Source of the DNA: Chara braunii
Lineage: Eukaryota; Streptophyta; Charophyceae; Charales; Characeae
Length of the DNA stretch: 20,740 nt
Direction: 5' to 3'
Assembly (NCBI GenBank): GCA_003427395.1
Contig: BFEA01000598.1
Location: 374,542 to 395,281 of the forward strand
Part shown: in pieces, positions 9,141 through 16,949 of the stretch
How the letters are laid out: each line of letters opens with the position of its first letter
Position numbering within the stretch: position 1 is the first letter of the stretch
Position numbers and translations under genes: made by a program
The notes under the pieces: model-generated
Told to the model about the DNA's origin: nothing
Database searches by the model: none
What the model saw: only the letters and a program-made list of their open reading frames with translations

Positions 9141-9240
9141 AACCGCCAGCTCCTGCCAGCTATCGACTGCCCGCCCCTTTCAGAGGTCACCTGCCAGCGA
9201 TTTATTGTATTGACGATGCGAACCTCCTAGATTTTCGGAG

Positions 9241-9706
9241 AGGCTCTATTGGCAAATTTTGTCTTGATGCTTTCTCGTTGAGGATGCTAGACTCCTTTTG
9301 ATCCCTTGACTCCTTGAATCTGCTCCCTCTGTGCATCCACTTAACAAACCACGACTTTAGGAGACGTACGGGCCACTACAGGGTGCCCAGATTCATCGGA
9401 GTAGAAACACTTCTACGTTCGTGGCCGCTTCGGTTCCTTGATTGCAGGGGGTATGCATTTTTATTTTATTTTTCTCCGAAGAACCTATTAGGCAGTGTGG
9501 TATGAGCATGCATTAACACTAAGCTATCAGCACCAAATTTGAAATAAAAACATACAAAAAAAGCAAAACAACGCTTGTTCAATTTCGTCGTGCGAGCAAA
9601 ATGTTTCAAACTTATCGAAAGTCAGTTTGACAGAGTCTTGCCCTGCAGGCGGCCTTCCGTCCACACACTGTGGAAGTGTGTCTGTGCGGCGCATCATATC
9701 TCCTCG
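9241..9706. other. Unassigned DNA, no gene seen
   Basis: No protein or RNA gene recognised. A small inverted repeat (ACACACT/AGTGTGT) lies near 9662-9680. Confidence 0.5.
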
Positions 9707-10001
9707 CATTATGCACGGAGGCATACTTCGTCGTTCCTTGGCTTTAATGCTACATATATATATACATATATATATTTATTATATATATATAAATGTATAT
9801 ATATATACATATATATATTTATTATATATATATAAATGTATATATATATACATATATATGTATATTATATATATATATGCTGCCAAATTCAAGCTTCGCT
9901 CATGGGCTAAGCCTCTAAGGTCTTTTGTGCTATAGCAGGCAACGAGCTAAAGAAATTAATGCAATGGCTAGTCTTTAACCAGGTTCCGAAATCTAGACTC
10001 C
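9707..10001. repeat. Tandem unit A, carrying an AT minisatellite
   Basis: First of three tandem units (starts 9707, 10002, 10448). Each begins CAT-ATGC-nnGAGGCATAC. Each continues with a GCTGnCAAATTCAAGCTT word, a GGGCTA/CTCTAAGGTC word, a GCAGGCnAnnAGCTAAAG word and a CAATGGCT word. Unit A is about 165 bp once its AT array is removed. Confidence 0.85.
9752..9879. repeat. AT-rich minisatellite, 43-bp period
   Basis: A 43 bp unit starts at about 9764, 9807 and 9850. It is built from AT dinucleotides with fixed ACAT, TTTATT and AAATGT landmarks and is itself nearly palindromic. It sits exactly where unit B has a short GGTATATATATG. Confidence 0.9.
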
Positions 10002-10447
10002 CATGATGCCGGGAGGCATACCTCGCCGTTCATGGGCGTTTATGGTATATATATGCTGTCAAATTCAAGCTTCGCTCACGGGCTAAGCCTCTAAGGTCTT
10101 TGCTTGGGGCTGCGTATTGTCCATGCGGAGTGTGTTGATTGCGATGTTTGTGGTGTGGTGTTGTGTGTGCGATGTGAGTTCAAGGACGCAACAGCCCTGG
10201 GGGTGGGCTGTATATCATGACAGGTATGGGTCCAGTTTTTATAACACCTCCAACGGTTGTCGTGGTTACGAGACTTCGTTCTTGAGGCTGAGGGTGCCGG
10301 TTCGAGGCCTTGCGTGCACGGCGGGGCCTGATGCCCTAAACACGGGTTGTTGAATAACTGGATTGTTGAATAACTACTATAGCAGGCGAAGAGCTAAAGA
10401 AACTATGCAATGGCTGGTCTTCAACCAGGTTCAGAAATCCAGGCTCT
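10002..10447. repeat. Tandem unit B, interrupted by a segment of about 270 bp
   Basis: It shares all landmarks of unit A and lacks both the AT array and the TG...CA element. At about 10023-10047 it therefore shows the uninterrupted GGCGTTTATGGTATATAT site. Without the 10103-10376 insert the unit is about 172 bp. Confidence 0.85.
10103..10376. mobile_element. Inserted segment in unit B, possible SINE-like element
   Basis: This segment is absent from the same position in units A and C, so it is an insertion. It ends with two copies of TTGTTGAATAACT (10347-10359 and 10363-10375; 16 bp period). It contains GGTTCGAGGCC (10299-10309), which resembles a Pol III box B, with a weak box A-like word at 10262-10272. 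These boxes are deep inside the segment, not at its head, so a tRNA-derived SINE is only a possibility. No target duplication was resolved. Confidence 0.4.
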
Positions 10448-10990
10448 CATGATGCAGAGAGGCATACTTCACCACTCTTTGGCTATTATTGCAGCGTGCC
10501 TCTAGCTGCCCTGGCGAGGGCTATCTGGCTGTTTTGCCTGTTCGGCCTGTGGGACCAGGTCGTGGCCTTACCCCACAGGCCGTGTGCTCATTCAGTGCAG
10601 TCCAGTCCAATCCTGCCTGGTACCATTGTCGGTACCAGGCCAGTCCAGTCCAGTGAGTCCGTTGGGGGTAAACCCCAACTTGCAGTCTGTTTTCAGCCTC
10701 GTTCTCCATTCGCACATTTTGGAGTACGTGCGTGTTGAGTATGCTTTGGAGCAGCGCTGTCCCTTCCAGCTCCATCTCCATCTCCATCTCCCCCATCCTC
10801 ATCCCTTCGTCTTGATCCTGACGGACCGCCATCCCGGCGGGTCTGTCACAATTATGGTATATATGCTGCCAAATTCAAGCTTAGCTCACGGGCTACCTCT
10901 CTAAGGTCTTTTTTTTTGCTAGAGCAGGCAAACAGCTAAAGCAACTATGCAATGGCTGGTTTTGCAATGGCTGGTTTTCAAAATCCAGAT
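10448..10990. repeat. Tandem unit C, interrupted by the TG...CA element
   Basis: It carries the landmarks of units A and B. Removing 10490-10855 leaves about 177 bp. A short internal duplication of AATGGCTGGTTTT lies near 10951-10980. Confidence 0.8.
10490..10850 (+). mobile_element. Probable solo LTR, copy 1 (361 bp, TG...CA)
   Basis: The element begins TGCAGCG and ends GTCTGTCACA. It is flanked by ATTAT on both sides (10485-10489 and 10851-10855). It aligns end to end with the reverse complement of 18864-19213. TG/CA termini plus a 5 bp duplication are the standard signature of an LTR retrotransposon end. With no second LTR or internal gag/pol nearby, a solo LTR or a TRIM-type derivative is the simplest reading. 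It is rich in stem-loops: 10544-10553/10572-10581 (10 bp), 10615-10624/10631-10640 (10 bp), an interrupted one at 10662-10678, and a terminal one at 10824-10843. Several CAGTC repeats lie at about 10592-10655. Confidence 0.75.
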
Positions 10991-11086
10991 GCCCACCTGG
11001 CTCCGTTTACTCGTTAGAGACGAAAAAGCATTGAGGGATGGTCCACAGAGTCCCTTTTTTGGGGGGGGGGGAGAGGGGGGGGGGGG

Positions 11087-11782
11087 GGAAATTGCATCTG
11101 CGCCCCACTTAAAGATGAGAATACCAGCCATACCCAGTCCCAATGCAAACATGCATCTATACCTAGACCCCATTCAACTTCGCATAGTAACCAACTTTTC
11201 CCCTATATGAAATTGTAGGCGTACCCAGTCTTGCAGACCCTCCCTCCGTCCCTAACCACTAAAGTATGCTCATGCCCACTGGCAGAAACTGGGCTGCAAA
11301 ATTCTGGGTGCACGCACACCCAAGGAGGGGCCTTGAATGGCGGACTACGGAATTATGCTCATGCCCACCATGTGAACGATTGTGGCCCAACCGCTGCTGG
11401 GTGTGAGGATAATTTCAGCCGTCTGGTAGAAGGCCATATGAATAATTTGGTGGAGGACTACGAAAATATGCTCATGCGCACCATGTGAACCATTGTGGCC
11501 CAACCGCTGCTGGGTGTGAGGATAATTTCAGCCGTCTGGTAGAAGGCCACATGAATAATTTGGCCGGTCCACCTCGGTCCTGGGTATGCCCATAATTTTG
11601 CCTAGGTATGTCCATAATTTGTGCATTCCGTTAGTTGGTTATAAGCAGTACGAACCTGGGTCCATCTCGGTCCTCAGCATGCAAATAATCTCCAGCGGCT
11701 GTTTTCCAGGTATAGATGCAAGTTGGTGCTGGGACTGGTTATAGCGGGTATTCCCATCTTTAAGTGGGGTCGAGATGGGATT
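11087..11782. repeat. Long inverted repeat with spacer of about 410 bp
   Basis: The arm at about 11087-11215 is repeated in inverted orientation at about 11625-11782. The best-matching core is 11103-11166 against 11706-11770, which includes CACTTAAAGATG, ACCAGTCCC/CCCAGTCCC and GCATCTATACCT words. Both arms border G-runs. The short mirrored minus-strand frames here arise from this repeat. Confidence 0.75.
11342..11563. repeat. 113-bp direct tandem duplication
   Basis: Unit 1 (11342-11454) and unit 2 (11455-11563) are nearly identical, each running from GGACTACG through ATGCTCATGC to GAATAATTTGG. A partial third copy of the ATGCTCATGCCCAC word lies at 11266. The array sits in the spacer of the long inverted repeat. 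Confidence 0.92.
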
Positions 11783-12927
11783 TTCCTCCTTTTGGGGGGG
11801 CGTCGGGGACTGAGTCCTGATACTGGTGGCTGCTTCACCTGATCAAGGGAGGAGGGGCCCGGGGGGAAAGGGGGTGCAGGGCACAAAACATCCCCGACCA
11901 ATGTGGCTGAATGGTGCACCTAGGTAACTTTTTTTTTTTTTTTTTGGTCAAACAGAAGGTTGGTGCACCCAGGGGTGAAGTCCCACTGCCCAAGCATAAG
12001 TTTAGAAAACGTAACCGTGTGACACAATTTTGACATTTATAAATTCGAAACAAGAAAGATTTTTTCCTGCCCAGGGAAAACGCTGGCTCGACGCCACTCA
12101 GCGCGCGACAGGCTCGTGCTAACGAACTCGCTAACGCCCGCTTGGTACATGGCGCGGGGCACGAGAGGAGGGATTAGGAGGCAACGGTAGGAAGGGCGAA
12201 GGAAGGATGATGGTGGGGACGTCGGGAGGAGTGGTGGATGGAGGGTGAAGAGAGGTGGAGGTAAGGCGGCGTGTGTAAGTGGGAGTGCCTCGTTAACGGT
12301 GAAGATCCGCTGTGGCGATTCTTAAGACTGGCGGAGCTCTACCTTCACTACGACGGAAGACGGCGCCGGCGCGACGACAAGCATCTCTCAAGCGATCCGA
12401 CTCCCCTTGGGGCCCCATACGTGTAGTACGGTGGGGGAGTAGCGCTTGCAAGAGGGAGTGCTTCTTCATCTGGAGGAAAAACGAGGATGACTCTGCGCAC
12501 GACGAACATCAGGCATCCAACCGACCGTGAGTACGGCTATCTCGGCGAAATCGGACCACGTAAGTACTGCTATCGAGGGCTGCGCCTACTTCCCCGATCC
12601 TATCTTCTCCCACCCTCCCCCTTAGCACGATCCCGGGCTGCGCCTACTCCCCTATCATCTCTGGCCATCTCGTCTGATTCCTCGATCCCGGATTCATCGT
12701 CTCTATCCCCTAACACCTCGTGGCCCATCCCGTCTCCACCCCGCCTGACCCCCTGATCCCGATCCACCTACCCGTTCCCCCCTCCCCTTTCTCTTCCGCT
12801 CCACCCATGTCCACACTCCCCCTCGCCTAGTTGTCTCGTTCCCAGCGGTCCCGGTTCAGATCCATCGCCCCGATCCTGCTCCGCTCGCTGCCGCGATCCG
12901 ACCGGATAGTTCGGTACATCAAGGAGT
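11783..12927. other. Unassigned DNA, no gene seen
   Basis: A poly-T run lies at about 11931-11945. From about 12060 to 12540 the sequence is GC-rich with short unrecognised frames. From 12590 to 12880 it is a pyrimidine-rich stretch with recurring CCCGATCC-type words like those at 13500-14000. It could be the outer part of the downstream LINE or host DNA. Confidence 0.45.
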
Positions 12928-13360
12928 GAAAATCCAGCTCATACTCGGGACGACATGGTTTATATTTTTGTGTACTGTGCGCGCTTCCTTACATGAGCTG
13001 AAAATCCGGCTCATAATCGGTACAACACAACAGGTTTTATAATTGGTTTATATTTTGTGTAATGTGTGCGCTTCCTTCCATGAGCTGAAAATCCAGCTCA
13101 TAATCAGTACAACACAACAAGTTTTATAATTTTGTGTACGGCGCGCACTTTTTTCCACGAACTGATTACAGAAAACTGAGTGTATAATCTGGTACGGGAC
13201 ATATCGTAATTTTGTGTAAGATGAGTGACTCTGATGATTGCATTAGGGAGAATATAGAAAATTCTGACTATAATCGGTAGCGAGTGTTTTAGAATTTTTG
13301 TGCATTTCCTGTACTTTGTTTTATGAGCTCAATACAGAAAATTGAGGTTATGATTATATA
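12928..13360. repeat. Degenerate tandem array, unit about 72-87 bp
   Basis: Units start at about 12928, 13000, 13087, 13164, 13251 and 13330. The first three carry GAAAATCC-GCTCATAnTC, then a TTTTGTGTA word, a GCGC-CTTCCTT word and ATGAGCT. The later ones are increasingly diverged (GAAAATTCTGACTATAATCGG). The array separates two C-rich blocks and ends about 1.2 kb before LINE ORF1. Confidence 0.8.
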
Positions 13361-14050
13361 ATGTCTCAAGGTCCATCCCGTCTCCCCCTGATCCCAATCC
13401 ACCCACCCGACTCTAGATCAGAGAGGCCACCACCCTCTCCCCACGCGTCTAGTCCCCCCTCTCCTTTCTTTCCCCCTCCACCCTTATCCCGACCCCGGTG
13501 TTTCGGCTCCGACCCATCACCCTCCCCCGATCCCAATCCCGATCCCGATCTGAGATACCCCCGCCGCGATCCCCGAATCACCCTCCCCGATCCCGACTGT
13601 CTCCCCCCTCCTCCCGTGCCCGGTCAAGCCCTCTCCGCGTTACCTCAGTCCACGCTCCCCCCCCCCCCCCCTGCTTCCCCCCCCTCTGCTGTCCTGGCTT
13701 CGATTCCTCACCCCGCCCTGGAGGCGCTCTCTGCTATCCACCCCGATCCCAATCTAGGACACTCGCCCTCCCCCCGCATCCCGACCCCCTCCTCCCCTGC
13801 CCGGTCTTGATCGTCCCGCCCGCTTTGGAGCCCTCTCCGCGTCACCTCTGTCCACACTCCCCCCCCCGCCTTGCTTCCCCAGCCCCTGCTGTCCCGACTT
13901 CGATTCATCACCCCGCCCCGACTACGCTTGCCACGGCGCTCTCCGCTATCCACCCCGATCCCAATCTAGGATACCCGCCCTCCCCCCGCATCTCGACCCC
14001 GCCAGGGCGATCGTGCTCAACCACTCGACCCCTGTCATCCGTCTCCTTGA
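13361..14050. repeat. C-rich low-complexity region with a direct duplication of about 200 bp
   Basis: GCCCTCTCCGCGT at 13628 recurs at 13830. The following sequence (poly-C run, GCTTCCCC, CTTCGATTC-TCACCCCGCCC, CTATCCACCCCGATCCCA, CCCCCCGCAT-CCGACCCC) is duplicated over about 170-200 bp. Pro/Ser-rich open frames here, including a long one at 13498-14349, are by-products of the C-richness and show no domain. It may be the LINE 5' untranslated region. Confidence 0.7.
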
Positions 14051-14149
14051 TAGCACCCGACTCCACACGCTACGGTAGGCGAATACGACCAGCCATTGAT
14101 GGACGTAGCGAGGAGAAAGGAATCTCGCGCACCGTATACGTGCACAGAG

Positions 14150-14432
14150 CAAGAGGAAGAGAGAGTGAGAGGGTGAGAGAGAGAGAGGGAGAGAGAGTCA
14201 GAGAGAGTGAGAGAGAGGATTTGGAAGGAACACAAAGAGAGAGAGAGAGAGAGAGAGAGGATAGAGGAGCCTCTCACGTCTTACACACGCACAAGCACAC
14301 TGAGAAAGAGAGAGGGAGAGAGAAAGTGAGAGTGAGAAAATGCATGTGAGAGGGAAACAGAGAGGGAGCGGGAGAGAGAGAAAGAGAGAGAGAGAGAGAG
14401 TGAGAAGGGGAGAGAGAGAGAGAGGGAGAGGG
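14150..14432. repeat. GA-rich microsatellite-like region
   Basis: Imperfect GAGAGA runs interrupted by short unique words, ending about 100 bp before the LINE ORF1 start. Arg/Glu-rich frames across it are artefacts. It is likely leader sequence of the LINE. Confidence 0.85.
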
Positions 14433-14534
14433 ACCCAGCTCCTGAGCCGCCCCTCGCCCCTGGATCTCAACCCCGCCTCAGCACCTAAGCCATCCCTCCC
14501 CAAAGCGACACCTGCGCGGGACAGCGGCTTCACC

Positions 14535-16949
14535 ATGGTGTATGGCAAGGGGAAGCTCAAGCAACAACGGGTAAACAAGAAAATGGATTCAATGTTGCTC
14601 TACAGGGGAATCGCAAGACAACTAGCCCATGATCAACTTAGAGGAGCCAGGAAGGAGGGAGTGGATGAACAGAACCAATGTAATCAATCAGCACAGGCAG
14701 AACAGGGGCAGGAATCCCACACCCATGAAGGACAACCGCACGAATCAATCGCCTCAACCTCACAAGGAAAAACTGGAGGTTCATCACCCGAACACGATCC
14801 GCTCTAGTCCTGGGCTGGAAGAGTCAGGGGACAACAGCCCAAAGATTCCATCCTTATCAAGCGGGGAAAGGATGTTGACGGAGGGCAAGCGAAGGAAGAG
14901 TGGGAGATCCCGTTGGGAAATTTGACAGCAGTCAGAGCGTTCTTCTTATCCCGCCTGTTGACCCCCTCCGAAAATAGGATAATCCATCAAGGTGGGAAGA
15001 AGACCACGATTCGAGGCCTCCCAGGGGAGGCAGTTAAGACTCGAGATACTGTGTACAATAAGCACGCGAGTAACTGGGCATTTCACGATGATGCGGCTTT
15101 CAAATCTACAAATGATAAGGTAGGATGGATTAGGGAGCGACTAGCCGCATTTAAAGGCTCGACTGAAAGCGCACGCAACCACTTTCTCATCCAATCCGCC
15201 TCTTCAACTGTCATCATGGTCATCTGCATAGCTGTCTCTGATAAAAAAACAATGGACAGCTGGCGATCGCTGCGCTGTGAGAGGTCGGAAGTGCGCATCC
15301 ACCCCTGGGCCCCTCCAAAACCACAGCGGCCGGAGGAACAGAGGGAGCAAATGATGAGGGAATCCTTTTGGGTCGAATTCCGCCATATACCAATTGAGAT
15401 ACAAGCCGCCTTTGTTCAGGATTTCGCACAAAAGTATGATGTGATTGACTTCATTGACCCCCTACCCCCCAATGTGGCTCGAAGAGATGACTATCTCATG
15501 CTTGCCATAAACTTGGCAGACGGGTATGTATTCTCAATCGACGATGTCATCCCCTTTCAGGTGGGAGGAAGGATCTATCGCATCCACACCGCCCATAAAC
15601 ACCGGCCCTGGTGCTTCAAATGCCAGGCATACGGCCACTTGAACACCGACACTGCCTGCGCCTGGCACCCCTCACGCGCATCGCAGCCCACAGGGCGGCT
15701 GAGAAAGGATCCTTTCGATGAAGCACGATGGCGCACTGTTGACCCAGGGTACGAAGGGTGGGTATACATAGATGCACCGGGACAACATGAAGGAGAAGTG
15801 ATTGGATGGTCATGGGAAGGCCAAGGGGAGCCACAACAAGGCTCTCGACCTCTTACGACGTGGCCCCCCCCCAAATTCCTGGAATCTCACTTGGGGCAGG
15901 CCCCCACAAAAGCAAGATCTCATGAAGAATGGGTGGTGGTGGGGAAGGGGAGGAGAGGGCAGGAGCGCAGCGAGTCGAAGGGAATTGAGGGAGGCAATGG
16001 CCAAAAAGAAAACCGCTTTAGTCTTCTGGGCACTGAATCAGGCGAACCAAACGTGGAAGATCCGATGGTGGGGGCAAAATCAGATCAAGGGAAAAACAAT
16101 AATGAAGCAGAAGGTGTTCAAAGGATAACCCAAGATCACAAGGGGAAGCTGACACTAACGGAAGGGGGGGGGGAAGGGGAAGTGCGCAAGATAGATATGG
16201 CTAATGTCGAGAACGCGGTAGTTAATGGCAAGGCAGGGGTGATTATTGACACCTCGCTGCCCTCGCAAACAGAAGAGTATCAGCTGCAACAATCGGAGGG
16301 GCCTCAAAACCAAAGATTGCGACTGAAGCAACAGGCAACGGCACAACCGCCGCCATCAAAAAAACAAAGTGCGCCCACCCCAAAGCAACAGACCTCACAA
16401 CAACTGTCACAAGGCCAGCAACCGACGGAGTGTAGTAACCCGCCTGCATTAGCCCCTGACTTCTGCTCAGATGCTTTTGGGGCACAACCGATGGAGGTGG
16501 ACGTTACCCCCCCCCCCCCCCCGGACGTAGAGATGGAGGAGAGGCTGAAGGACCCAGCAGACCCGGATGCCCCCCCCAAGGAAATGGGCCTGGACCAAAA
16601 AATCCAAGTCGTGACAAAGTGGATAATCAAACACTTGCAGGCCGAATTTCCCCACGAAAGCGAGCAATACTGGGATTGTTCCTATGTCGAGCTTGTCACC
16701 CTCCTTAATAACAGCCCGACACTCAGGAATGCATTGACCTTTGGCCCTCCTACACATCTGACATGGGCAGAAGCGTTTCAACGCATACTTGCCGTAGCAA
16801 GAGGTCGCTTCCGGCCCCCCCCACCAATGAGTCCCCCGCCCCGAGCCAAAACCCTCCAGCTCAGGAAGGGCACACCCACGCCGCCCCAACTGAGCAAAAG
16901 GAAAAAACGGGAGGCGCGAAAAGCATGGAAGGATTGGACGAAGGATTGA
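14535..16949 (+). pseudogene. LINE ORF1: nucleic-acid-binding protein with zinc knuckle, one internal TAG
   Basis: The ATG at 14535 sits in a good context (CACCATGG) and opens a frame of 805 codons to TGA 16947-16949. It is broken only by TAG at codon 91 (14805-14807). Codons about 278-368 (FWVEFRHIPI ... PWCFKCQAYGH) have the layout of the DUF4283-like RNA-binding domain of plant LINE ORF1. They run into a zinc knuckle C360-x2-C363-x4-H368-x6-C375, where the last spacing is longer than the usual x4. The Gln/Pro-rich middle (about 570-680) looks disordered and contains an in-frame C-run coding for prolines. The C-terminus is basic (KRKKREARKAWKDW). Plant ORF1 proteins bind the LINE RNA to form the transposition particle. 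A TTG at 14913 in the same frame is not the true start. An alternative view is that the TAG is a sequencing error and ORF1 is intact. Confidence 0.9.

Larger units (their letters stand above)
8807..9240. repeat. Tandem unit of about 180 bp containing U6 remnant plus flank, two copies
   Basis: Unit 1 (about 8807-8985) and unit 2 (about 8986-9240, longer by the 67 bp insertion and its duplication) share the U6 part, the AAACC-CCAG junction, the CCCCTTTC-GAGG word and a GCGATTTATT/CCGATTTATT word. The limits are judged by eye. A partial further copy may begin at 9237, where GAGAGGCTCTATTGG appears. Confidence 0.65.

Noticed and set aside
9707-13360. A CRISPR array as explanation for regular repeats
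   Set aside because: The units are long, diverged and directly joined, without short conserved repeats and unique spacers, and the context is eukaryotic.
13498-14349. 283-codon Pro/Ser/Arg-rich open frame
   Set aside because: It covers C-rich and GA-rich low-complexity DNA with duplicated segments and no domain. It is not a believable protein.
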